NCBI GenBank assembly: GCA_023416335.1
Contig: JAEZHY010000101.1
Coordinates: forward strand, 16,474-80,473
From: Pseudomonadota bacterium
GTDB taxonomy: Bacteria; Desulfobacterota; Syntrophobacteria; Syntrophobacterales; Syntrophobacteraceae
DNA: 64,000 nucleotides
Direction of reading: 5' to 3'
A model generated the notes under the pieces. The model was not told where the DNA came from. It did not search any database and was given only the letters and a program-made list of their open reading frames with translations. The translations under genes were made by a program, and so were the position numbers. Position 1 is the first letter of the stretch. Each line of letters begins with the position of its first letter. Shown one piece after another: positions 53,372 through 60,961 of this stretch.

Positions 53372-54370
53372 TCAGAGCGCACCCTCGACGTGCGCCACGT
53401 CTCCTGCCCAGATAGTCTCCTTTTGCCCGTCACTCCGGAGGAGCAGCAGCGCGCCTTCTGAAGTGAATCCTTCCGCTTTCCCTGTGATCTCCGAATCCCC
53501 GCTTTGAATCGTCACAACCCTGCCGAGTATGCCCGAGAAGGCTTCGAGTTGCGGAATCAGGGCCTGCAGGCCTTTCTCCAGGAACAGTCCGTAATCCTGC
53601 TCGAACTGGTACAGAAACTGCCAAAGAACGTGCTGCCGCTTGATTGTAAAGCCGGCTTCAGCCGCAATGGAAGTCGCGGGGTATCGGAAAGGCGCTGCGA
53701 GTTCTTCCCCGCTGTGATTCACATTGATCCCAATGCCCATTACGATGAACCTGGAAAAATCCTGGTCGGACTGCATTTCGGTCAGGATTCCGGCGGCTTT
53801 CTTCCGGCCGATCAGCACGTCGTTCGGCCATTTGATCGAGGCGGGCAGGCCGAAGTTCTCGCGGAGGACCTTGACCAGGGCGATTGCGCCGATGTAGGTG
53901 GACTGGGGAGCGATCCTCACCGGCAAAGGGTCCCTGAGCAGAATCGATACATAGATCCCCCGATTTGGCGACGAGAGCCAGTCCCGCCTGAGCCGCCCCC
54001 GCCCTCGGGTCTGCTCTTCGGCGACCACCACGGTCCCGTGCGGCGCGTCCTGGGCGGCCAGGAGCAGAGCATAATCGTTCGTCGATCCCACCTTGTCCAG
54101 GTAATAGTATGATTTGCCCAGCCATGCAGTTTGCAGGTTCGGAACGATTTCCTCCTTCGTAAGGGAATCCGGCACTTCGATAAGTTTGTAGCCTTCCTTG
54201 GGATGGCTCTGGATGTCGTAGCCCATTGTCTTGAGCTTTTGTATGTGCTTCCATACCCCCATCCGGCTGATACCTATCGAGTCGGCGAGGCTTGCACCCG
54301 AAACGAAAGCCCCTTCGCTTTCGCGCAGGATCTTCAGAATTTCCGATTGCGTCGGCTGCGTTGCCGTCAT
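53372..54370 (-). CDS. birA: Bifunctional biotin-protein ligase and repressor
   Basis: A 332-residue BirA. The N-terminal helix-turn-helix (SEILKILRESEGAFVSGASLADS, GISRMGVWKHIQKLK) would bind the biotin operator. The ligase core has GSTNDYALLLAAQDAPHGTVVVAEEQTRGRGRLRRDW near residue 100-135, with the biotinyl-AMP loop GRGRxxR, and SIKWPNDVLIGRKKAAGILTEM near 178. The C-terminal SH3-like domain is LGRVVTIQSGDSEITGKAEGF. It converges on dksA and has the full repressor form. It charges biotin carrier proteins and can regulate biotin genes, none of which are in the window. Confidence 0.95.
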   Translation of the reverse strand: MTATQPTQSEILKILRESEGAFVSGASLADSIGISRMGVWKHIQKLKTMGYDIQSHPKEGYKLIEVPDSLTKEEIVPNLQTAWLGKSYYYLDKVGSTNDYALLLAAQDAPHGTVVVAEEQTRGRGRLRRDWLSSPNRGIYVSILLRDPLPVRIAPQSTYIGAIALVKVLRENFGLPASIKWPNDVLIGRKKAAGILTEMQSDQDFSRFIVMGIGINVNHSGEELAAPFRYPATSIAAEAGFTIKRQHVLWQFLYQFEQDYGLFLEKGLQALIPQLEAFSGILGRVVTIQSGDSEITGKAEGFTSEGALLLLRSDGQKETIWAGDVAHVEGAL

Positions 54371-55200
54371 TTGTTAACTGTCCTTATCTGAGAAGATGGT
54401 GCGGCCGGATTAGCGTTTTTTTCTTTATATTTGAACACTGCAAATCTGTCATTCCGCTTAAAAGGAGAACGGTAGCGGCATAGGCGACTTAAGAGTCGGT
54501 GGCGCCACACCCCCTACGGTCAGTCCGATGGACCCCGATCCGATGAGGGCGGTGGGCACGATAAAACCTTGCCCCTATGCCTCTGAAAACGATGGTTGCC
54601 ACCAATCCGGTCCGCAAATCGTTCAGGATGGGTGAGAGCGGAGCGGGAACCCATCGGTTTTAGAGGTGCGATTCGTTGATAGCTTCCGGGACGATTGGAG
54701 CCCAGTGCATAGAACTCATTCTGTACGTAAGACAACTCTTCCTGTCTCCGGGTGCGGGCATATGCCGCTCTGGCCAACCATTTCCGGGCGCTCCGAAAAC
54801 AATGGGTTGCCACCCACCCTCCTAAGAAAGACACGATACAGACTAAGAGTGATGTACCGCGGGTGGCCCAGGCAACATGCTTTACCGTTGCCTGGGTCCG
54901 GAGGACAAGAGGCTTCGCGTAGATTACCGTCCCTCTTGCCTGCGGCACGGGCAACCAAAGCCACGTTGCCCGTGTCACCCTTGTTTGGTTCCGAGCGCCA
55001 AGGCGGTGGGCACGATGAAGCGTTGTGCCCACCCTACGCGACTCACCGTCCGCTTGTTTTACATTCTACCATCACAAAAGATTCCGGCCTCTGTCTCTCA
55101 ATAGGGGTGTGGCGCCGCCTTCAAGTCGCCTACGGCCCTATTCCAGTGTTTTCCTTCGAGAACTTTGCGCCCTTAGTGGTTTGAAAGTTTTAACCATGGC
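54371..55200. repeat. Intergenic stem-loop mosaic repeat, copy 3
   Basis: About 830 bases, almost all repeat. At 54456-54530 the block CTTTTAAGGAG...TAGGCGACTTAAGAG is the inverse of the 0.97-1.02 kb copy. At about 54605-54660 GATGGGT/ACCCATC forms a hairpin around GAGAGCGGAGCGGGA. Between 54868 and 54980 the same three tandem hairpins as at 43.8 kb occur in reverse. At about 55015-55060 the GTGCCCACCCTACGCGACTCACCG unit occurs again. Predicted proteins here are artefacts of this sequence. Confidence 0.75.
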
Positions 55201-55944
55201 TCATCCGTGAACCACACACGCACCAAGCACGAGGACCACCGTCTCGCTGATCTCGTTCACCGCTCCCAGTACGTCACCGGTAATTCCGCCCAGGAATTTC
55301 ACTGAGATCGTTCTCATCCCGAACACGCATACGAGCACCGCGATGAGGTACAGGATGGATGCAATCCCGGCGGGAGACGATGCTATTGCCGCAAAGACCG
55401 CGGCGAGCATGAGGTGCTTTGCCGTCATGTTTTCGAGAAACGGCTTTCCGAGTCCCTCTTTTCGGGCATAGATGCTTCCGAATGCGGCGGCTGCCATTGC
55501 GAACCGGCTGAAAACGGGGGCCACCAGCAGCACAGCCAGGTAGTTCGCCTCAAGGCCGGCCTCTATAGCGGCGATTTTCAGACCCAACGCGATTATCAGT
55601 GCAAGCACGCCGAAGGTGCCCACACGGCTGTCTTTCATTATTTCGAGGCGCCTCTCGGGTGTCGATCCGCCCCAGACTCCGTCGGCAAAGTCCGCCAGGC
55701 CGTCCAGATGAAGGCCGCGGGTCAGCAGCACTGTAAGGGATGCGATCAGGACCGCAAGAAGGAGGAGAGGGACCCTTCCCCTGAGAAGGAAAGCCGTTCC
55801 GTAATAAATTCCACCGAGTACCAGGCCGGCCAGAGGAAAGCAGGCAAAACTCGCAGCCAGTTCCTTCGGACTGAGAATCGAATCGGTGTAGGGGATACGG
55901 AATACGGTAAGAAACGAGAGCGCGGAGGAAAAACTTTTCAGCAT
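55201..55944 (-). CDS. cobS: Adenosylcobinamide-GDP ribazoletransferase (cobalamin synthase)
   Basis: CobS, the membrane enzyme that joins adenosylcobinamide-GDP to alpha-ribazole in the last step of cobalamin synthesis. The 247-residue protein is very hydrophobic, with about seven membrane segments. Family blocks are RGLHLDGLADFADGVWGGS near residue 75, and GGITGDVLGAVNEISETVVL near 222. The start at ATG 55944 fits the family (MLKSFSSALSFLT); the TTG at 55956 would add four residues. It lies 18 bases from the cobU stop in the same direction. Confidence 0.95.
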   Translation of the reverse strand: MLKSFSSALSFLTVFRIPYTDSILSPKELAASFACFPLAGLVLGGIYYGTAFLLRGRVPLLLLAVLIASLTVLLTRGLHLDGLADFADGVWGGSTPERRLEIMKDSRVGTFGVLALIIALGLKIAAIEAGLEANYLAVLLVAPVFSRFAMAAAAFGSIYARKEGLGKPFLENMTAKHLMLAAVFAAIASSPAGIASILYLIAVLVCVFGMRTISVKFLGGITGDVLGAVNEISETVVLVLGACVVHG

Positions 55945-55962
55945 CTTTACTCGCAATCCGGA

Positions 55963-56493
55963 CTATTTCAACCGCAGCGGCAGACCCGCCATTACAACGG
56001 TGACGGAGGAGCACACTCCGGCAAGCCTCTGGTTCGTCCAGCCGGCAAGGTCTCGAAATTTTCGGGCAAGGGCGTTCTCCGGGACGATCCCGCTCCCGAC
56101 CTCGTTTGAGACGATTACAAGCGGATAGTCTGCGGTTCTCACAGCTTCGCACAGCTTGTCCACTGCCGACTCCGGATCGGCGGAGGGAAAGCACAGAAGG
56201 TTGCTTAGCCAAAGGGTTATGCAATCCACCAGTACCGGCCGGTCTCCTCCGGCAAGATCACGCAGAGCATCCGGGAGTTCGAACGGGCACTCGAGGGTTT
56301 CCCAGTTTCCCGTGCGGCGTTCCCGGTGCCGCTTCACCCGTTCCCGCATTTCGTCATCGAAGACCTGGGAGGTGGCAATATAGATCCATGGCGGAACCAA
56401 TAGGTCGAAAAGGGCTTCGGCATATTCGCTTTTTCCGCTCTTCGCTCCCCCGAGGACAAGCATTGGACTTTGAAAATGAGGTTCGGGGCTCAT
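55963..56493 (-). CDS. cobU: Adenosylcobinamide kinase/guanylyltransferase
   Basis: CobU/CobP, which phosphorylates adenosylcobinamide and then transfers GMP, giving the substrate for CobS. The 176-residue product begins with a P-loop, LVLGGAKSGKSEYAE near residue 11, and has the strand YIATSQVFDDEMRERVKRHRERR near 40, with the guanylated His in the KRHRERR helix. VDCITLWLSNLL is near 85, and VSNEVGSGIVPEN near 123. The ATG at 56493 overlaps the stop of the DUF3842 gene by one base, so it is translationally coupled. The longer frame is not needed. Confidence 0.95.
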   Translation of the reverse strand: MSPEPHFQSPMLVLGGAKSGKSEYAEALFDLLVPPWIYIATSQVFDDEMRERVKRHRERRTGNWETLECPFELPDALRDLAGGDRPVLVDCITLWLSNLLCFPSADPESAVDKLCEAVRTADYPLVIVSNEVGSGIVPENALARKFRDLAGWTNQRLAGVCSSVTVVMAGLPLRLK

Positions 56494-56921
56494 CAGCTTT
56501 CGACCGGAGGAATAAGATGCGAAAGGTGTTCGGATATCAGTCTCTCGACCATGTGGGGAAGGGGTTCCCTGATCGTTCCGACCACGGCTATGGACTCCTG
56601 TGTCAGCGGGAGCAGGATTTTTTGTCCTCTCGATTCGCCGATCGCCTGTACTATCGACGGAGTTACTTCGCCCATCATGGCGTTTGCAATCAGAATGGAA
56701 ACAGGGCCGATTATTATATCCACCTGTCCCGCGCAATACCGGATGGCGTTGTCACCGGTCGCGCCCCTGTTTGCCCCGGCTTTCATCATCTGGGCGGTAG
56801 CGATTGCGTTAGTCCCGAGCGCCCAGACCTCGGTCCTCTCGCCGTAGACGTCTTTGATTTTTTTTATGATGGTGGTCCCGATGCCGCCACCCTGCCCATC
56901 GATCACCGCAATTCGAGTCAA
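56493..56921 (-). CDS. DUF3842 family protein
   Basis: A 142-residue protein with an N-terminal Rossmann-like start, IAVIDGQGGGIGTTIIKKIK, and TQMMKAGANRGATGDNAIRY-like AQMMKAGANRGATGDNAIRY near residue 43. This pattern fits the DUF3842 family, which is found in anaerobes and is often placed near corrinoid or hydrogenase genes. The TTG start at 56921 has CAGGAG 8 bases upstream. It is the first gene of a tight cluster with cobU and cobS. The function is unknown; a nucleotide- or redox-binding role in cobalamin assembly is a guess from position. Confidence 0.85.
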   Translation of the reverse strand: MTRIAVIDGQGGGIGTTIIKKIKDVYGERTEVWALGTNAIATAQMMKAGANRGATGDNAIRYCAGQVDIIIGPVSILIANAMMGEVTPSIVQAIGESRGQKILLPLTQESIAVVGTIREPLPHMVERLISEHLSHLIPPVES

Positions 56922-56957
56922 GAGGCTGTCTCCTGAATGGTAAAACGCTGCCGAAAA

Positions 56958-57197
56958 TCAGACCCTGATACTCCAGGCCCGGAAAAACTCATGGTACCTG
57001 AGCATGAAAACTTCCCCCGAACGCGTCCTGACCCGGAAATAGAGCAGGGGCATCCGTGTGGAGTCCATGTATCCTTCATACCATCTGTCGAGCACTTCCT
57101 CAACAAGGTACTCGGTTCCGCGCCAGACGAAAGAAACCGGTTCCTGGGATCCCTTGTACTCGTCGCGGGTCGAAGCCTCTATCCGTTCGAATTCCAT
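56958..57197 (-). CDS. Small conserved-type protein upstream of DUF3842
   Basis: A 79-residue protein, MEFERIEASTRDEYKG then EPVSFVWRGTEYLVEEVLDRWYEG and YFRVRTRSGEVFMLRYHEFFRAW. This beta-rich pattern (SFxWRG...VxEVLDRWYEG...LRY) resembles short stand-alone proteins that I recall as DUF6504-like. It has no known function. The start has GGA-rich sequence 7-10 bases upstream. It lies 36 bases before the DUF3842 gene in the same direction and may be in the same operon. Confidence 0.65.
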   Translation of the reverse strand: MEFERIEASTRDEYKGSQEPVSFVWRGTEYLVEEVLDRWYEGYMDSTRMPLLYFRVRTRSGEVFMLRYHEFFRAWSIRV

Positions 57198-57381
57198 GGT
57201 TCCGTCCTTCCGCGAGATAGTCCATAAACATCAAATTATACAGAAAAATCTTTCTATGATAAAATATCTTTGGAAAAGTCGGCTTTTGGAGGGCGATTCA
57301 CCCAAAACGATAACTGCGACGGAAGAAGGGTGGAGCCAAAGCAGAAGCACGGTCCCGCTCTCCGGAAATGAGGAGGATGTC

Positions 57382-57927
57382 GTGAGAGTTCTGGTAGTAA
57401 TCGATCTGCTCAATGATTTTCTCAACCCTAAAGGGGCTCTATATTGTGGCGATGATTCCAGGAGAATCATTCCCGTAATCAGATCGCTCATAGATGAGTT
57501 CAGGGATCGGGGAGAGCCTGTGATTTTTCTCCGGGATGCTCATGCCCCGGACGACAAGGAATTCGAGCTATTCCCACCGCACGCGCAAAAAGGGAGCTGG
57601 GGGTCGGAGATTATCCCCGAGCTTGCTCCCGGACCAAGGGATTTCATAGTCGACAAAACGCGTTTTTCCGGACTTTTCGGCAACAACCTTCCGGAATTGC
57701 TCGCGGATCTCAAACCCGACGAAGTGTGGGTAACCGGCGTGCTTACGTCCATTTGCGTAATGGACACGACGGGCGGATTGAGGAACAGGGACTACGCAAC
57801 GGTGATTGCTGTCGATGCTGTTGCCGATATCGACCCTGTTGCCCATGAATTTGCCCTTGCTCGCATGAAAAAAGTTTATGGCGCCAGGCTTACGCAGGTC
57901 CGCCCCGGGACCGGAAAGCCGGCGTAA
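57382..57927 (+). CDS. Isochorismatase-family cysteine hydrolase (nicotinamidase-like)
   Basis: A 181-residue cysteine hydrolase. The catalytic triad is seen as D in VLVVIDLLNDFLNPKGAL near residue 9, K in FIVDKTRFSGLFGN near 93, and C in VTGVLTSICVMDTTGGLRNRD near 126. The start GTG 57382 is chosen because AGGAGG lies 5-6 bases upstream; the longer frame to 57058 is not family-like. It is followed 26 bases later by nicotinate phosphoribosyltransferase. Nicotinamidase (PncA) function therefore fits: nicotinamide to nicotinate, the first step of NAD salvage. The pairing is the main reason for that inference. Confidence 0.85.
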   Translation: MRVLVVIDLLNDFLNPKGALYCGDDSRRIIPVIRSLIDEFRDRGEPVIFLRDAHAPDDKEFELFPPHAQKGSWGSEIIPELAPGPRDFIVDKTRFSGLFGNNLPELLADLKPDEVWVTGVLTSICVMDTTGGLRNRDYATVIAVDAVADIDPVAHEFALARMKKVYGARLTQVRPGTGKPA

Positions 57928-57953
57928 AGGGAGACCGCAGCATCGGAGGGAAG

Positions 57954-59333
57954 ATGAAGGTATGGGAGCAGTACACCCCGGAACTGGTTTCAGATCTATA
58001 TGAACTCACAATGGCCGAAAGTTATTTCCGGGAGGGAATGTTCGGCGAAGCGACTTTCAGCCTCTTCATAAGAGACTATCCCGCCGATCGCGCCTATTTT
58101 GTTTCGGCCGGCCTGGAACATCTCCTGGAAATCATCCCCGATCTCCGCTTCAGTGCGGAATCGATTGATTACATCCGTTCTCTCGACAAGTTTTCCCCGC
58201 AGTTCCTGGATTACCTGAAAGACTTCCGATTTCGCGGAAGCATCAGGGCTATTCCCGAAGGACGGATTTTTTTCACCCAGGAATCTATTCTCGAAGTGAC
58301 CGCCTCGATCATCGAGGCTCAGATGCTCGAGACCCTGGCCCTCAATGTCATTCAGCTCGAAACGATGCTTGCGACCAAAGCTGCCCGAGTCTGTCAATCC
58401 GCCGCCGGGAAAGGGCTCATCGACTTCGGAATGAGACGCACGCACGGCGTCGATGCCGCGGTAAAAGCGGCCCGGGCGAGCTACCTGACGGGTTTTCTCG
58501 GAACCAGTAACCTCCTTGCCGGAAAAATCTACAACATACCGGTTTTCGGCACGATGGCGCATTCCTACGTGACCAGTTTCGAGCATGAAATAGACTCTTT
58601 CTACGCTTTCGCCCGGGCATTTCCCACGAATTCCGTCCTCCTGATCGATACGTACGACACAATCGCCGGCGCAAAGAAAGCGGTTGAGGTTGGAAAGGCC
58701 ATGCGCGAGAAGGGCGACGATCTGCTCGGCGTCAGAATCGACAGCGGCGACCTGGTGAAACAGAGCATCGAGGTGCGCTCCATTCTCGATGAAGCGGGTT
58801 TCCAGGGAGTCAAAATAATGGGAAGCGGGAACCTGGACGAATTCAAGGTCGAGGACCTCGTCCAAAAAGGGGCCGCAATCGACATCTTTGCCGTCGGTAC
58901 CCGCATGGGCGTGTCGGCCGATGCTCCCTGCCTCGATATTGCCTATAAGCTGGTGGAATACGACGGGCGCCCGATACTCAAGCTGTCGAGCGGCAAGAAG
59001 ACCTGGATAGGCAAAAAGCAGGTCTATCGGCATTACGACGACGAAGGACGGATGGAACTCGATGGGGTGTGCCTGCTGGAGACCGAAGGATCGAGCGGCG
59101 AACCAGTGCTGGAAGAAGTCATGAGGGAAGGGCGGCCGGTTCGGCAACCCGAATCGATGGAGACGATCCGCGCCCGGTTCAATCGCGAATGGGCGTCTTT
59201 GCCCATGAAGTATCGGGTGATTCGTCCAAAGGAAAAATATCCGGTTATCATATGCGATTCCCTCCAGGAAATGGATCGTAAGACCGCCGAGTTGAAAAGG
59301 CGTGAGGAGGTTGAGGAGGGTGTGGGGGCTTAG
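57954..59333 (+). CDS. pncB: Nicotinate phosphoribosyltransferase
   Basis: PncB, which joins nicotinate and PRPP (with ATP hydrolysis) to give nicotinate mononucleotide in NAD salvage. The 459-residue protein has the family start LVSDLYELTMAESYFREGM, the substrate region FSLFIRDYPADRAYFVSAGLEHLLE near residue 36, RRTHGVDAAVKAARASYLTGFLGTSN near 161, FGTMAHSYVTSFEHE near 197, VRIDSGDLVKQS near 259, and GVSADAPCLDIAYKLVEYDGRP near 317. GGAGGGAAG stands just before ATG 57954. It pairs with the nicotinamidase-like gene upstream. Confidence 0.95.
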   Translation: MKVWEQYTPELVSDLYELTMAESYFREGMFGEATFSLFIRDYPADRAYFVSAGLEHLLEIIPDLRFSAESIDYIRSLDKFSPQFLDYLKDFRFRGSIRAIPEGRIFFTQESILEVTASIIEAQMLETLALNVIQLETMLATKAARVCQSAAGKGLIDFGMRRTHGVDAAVKAARASYLTGFLGTSNLLAGKIYNIPVFGTMAHSYVTSFEHEIDSFYAFARAFPTNSVLLIDTYDTIAGAKKAVEVGKAMREKGDDLLGVRIDSGDLVKQSIEVRSILDEAGFQGVKIMGSGNLDEFKVEDLVQKGAAIDIFAVGTRMGVSADAPCLDIAYKLVEYDGRPILKLSSGKKTWIGKKQVYRHYDDEGRMELDGVCLLETEGSSGEPVLEEVMREGRPVRQPESMETIRARFNREWASLPMKYRVIRPKEKYPVIICDSLQEMDRKTAELKRREEVEEGVGA

Positions 59334-59441
59334 GGGCGCATTGGGTTTAAAAGCAAATCTTCTTAAAAGTCTGGTGCAGCCAAACCCATCATCTCGCGTT
59401 TGAGTGCTTTTGAGTCGGGATCCAGGGGATTTGATACGGAG

Positions 59442-59745
59442 TTGCGTTCAAGCTCTTAGGGAAATGGGCTATAAAATCGAGCCCTTGGCTGCTTAGGGGA
59501 CGCTTTTGTACTGATGAAGTTTCATACAAGATGGATCCAAATTGCGTGGGGACCGGCGGCCCCCACACCCCCTGCGCCGCTCTGCGGCTTAATTGGCACT
59601 TGCTGTGGCGCCCCGCAAAAGCAACGGGGCAGACACAGCAAGCGCCGAGCGATCGGCTCCAAAGGGCCGAAATCTGGTGCAAGTGCCTGGTCGGAGGGTA
59701 ACCTCTTCCACCTCGGCAGGGAATTAAATATCAATTTGAAAGCAA
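59442..59745. mobile_element. GC-rich MITE-like element, copy 2
   Basis: The left end is TTGCGTTCA (59442-59450) and the right end is TTGAAAGCAACTTAG, which resembles the inverse of the copy-1 end (TGAACGCAACTTAG on the minus strand near 5525-5540). Inside is the TGGGGACCGGCGGCCCCCAC / CCCCCTGCGCCGC block shared with copy 1. Hairpins are GCCCCG...CGGGGC and CTTGCTGTG...CACAGCAAG. It has no gene. Flanking bases 59334-59441 and 59746-59826 hold no recognised feature. Confidence 0.6.
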
Positions 59746-59826
59746 CTTAGTATGAGACGTACAGAGCAGTCGCCGGTTCGGCCTTCGGTGCGATTGGTGG
59801 CGGATCTGTTCGCGGTCAGCTTCTAC

Positions 59827-60531
59827 CTATTCCTCTCCCGTTTTCTCCCACGTCCAGACCGACCTGGGTCTTTCAATTCCGGGCAGCGAATATGGAATTT
59901 TGCCGGCGAATTCCAATCCGGCCGGCAAAGCCTTCTTCATTAAGTCTTCAGCAGCGCTTTCCGATTCCGGACCGCTCCACCAGGCGAAAACGCCCCCGAG
60001 CGCCAGCGTTGGTACCGCCAGGGACAGATAATTCGGTTCCAGCTTTACTGCCCGCATGGTGATCAGACAGAAAAGGTTCCGATTTTCGGGAGCCCGCGCG
60101 AATTCCTCCCACCTTCCGTGCGAAGCTCGATGGCCCTGCAGGCCGAGATTCGCGATTACAGCCTCGAGGAAGCCCACCTTCTTGCGTCTTGCATCCAGAA
60201 GGCACATGTCCAGGTCCTGGTAGAATATCTTGAGGGGGATTCCCGGAAACCCCGCCCCAGTGCCGATGTCGAGCGCCGGTCCGGACGAGGGGAGGGACGT
60301 TGCGGGCGCGATGGAATCGAGCAGATGCTTTACGACGATTTCTTCAGGATCGGTGATGCGGGTGAGATTGAAACGTGTGTTCCATTCGAGCATGAGTTGC
60401 ACGTGAAGAGCGCATAAACGGGCCTGATCGGGAGTGAAGGGAATGCCGGCATTCATGGTATGTTGCTGGATTAGTGTGGCGAAATCGATTTCCTGGGGTG
60501 AGATATTGGTGTCGAGTTTTGAAGGGGCCAT
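59827..60531 (-). CDS. rsmG: 16S rRNA (guanine-N7) methyltransferase RsmG
   Basis: RsmG (GidB), which methylates N7 of G527 in 16S rRNA using S-adenosylmethionine. The 234-residue product has MLEWNTRFNLTRITDPEEIVVKHLLDS near residue 50, the SAM-binding PALDIGTGAGFPGIPLKI near 82, LLDARRKKVGFLEAV near 108, and LITMRAVKLE near 150, all family blocks. The start at ATG 60531 fits the usual length; the longer frame has no support. The ribosome binding site is weak. It belongs with mnmE and jag-yidC to the origin-proximal gene set, separated from mnmE by repeat DNA. Confidence 0.92.
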   Translation of the reverse strand: MAPSKLDTNISPQEIDFATLIQQHTMNAGIPFTPDQARLCALHVQLMLEWNTRFNLTRITDPEEIVVKHLLDSIAPATSLPSSGPALDIGTGAGFPGIPLKIFYQDLDMCLLDARRKKVGFLEAVIANLGLQGHRASHGRWEEFARAPENRNLFCLITMRAVKLEPNYLSLAVPTLALGGVFAWWSGPESESAAEDLMKKALPAGLEFAGKIPYSLPGIERPRSVWTWEKTGEE

Positions 60532-60719
60532 GAGTAATCCGGTTGAGACCTTCGAATTGCAGATTTTTCGCCTGGCAATGGTTTGGGGGGCTCTTGCGCT
60601 CGCGCCCGGAGGCGAATCCGGGCCACCCGCTAAATTCTGCAGACCCGGATGCAAGCATGTCCCTGAAACCATCCGGCCTGCCGGGGACGGGGTTTCCAAG
60701 GCAGACCTTGGGAACCAGC

Positions 60720-60961
60720 GGAGCATGATGCCGCAAGCCCTTAAGTCGCCTATGACCTTATCCAATTGTTTTCTATCGTGATTTTCGTGCCCTTCGTGGT
60801 TGGAAAGCCTTTGTCTGCTTACTTTGGTTGCGGCTCTGCCGTCCCAGGTTTATCCGGATGGCTCAACGGCGGGCACGGTAAAGCCTGTGCCCACCCTACC
60901 TCGCTTTCACTTCACCCAAATCGATGGGTTCCGCCCGGACGCAAGCATTCACGCACTCAAA
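60720..60961. repeat. Repeat DNA between rsmG and mnmE
   Basis: About 240 bases with the block CTTAAGTCGCCTATGAC (compare 0.98, 54.48 and 55.12 kb), then TCGTGATTTTCGTGCCCTTCGTGGTT, then the stem unit GGGCACGGTAAAGC-CTGTGCCCACCC. No gene is seen. The part from 60532 to 60720 is also empty. Confidence 0.6.

Noticed and set aside
54666..55184. Rightward 172-codon ORF
   Set aside because: Lies wholly in the stem-loop mosaic repeats.
56921..57240. Cobalamin riboswitch ahead of the cob cluster
   Set aside because: I looked for the B12-box pattern GCCACTG and found no convincing match; most of this stretch is coding for the 79-residue protein.
57996..59147. Long leftward ORF (383 codons) opposite pncB
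   Set aside because: Antisense to a certain gene; no domain, start signal or family features.
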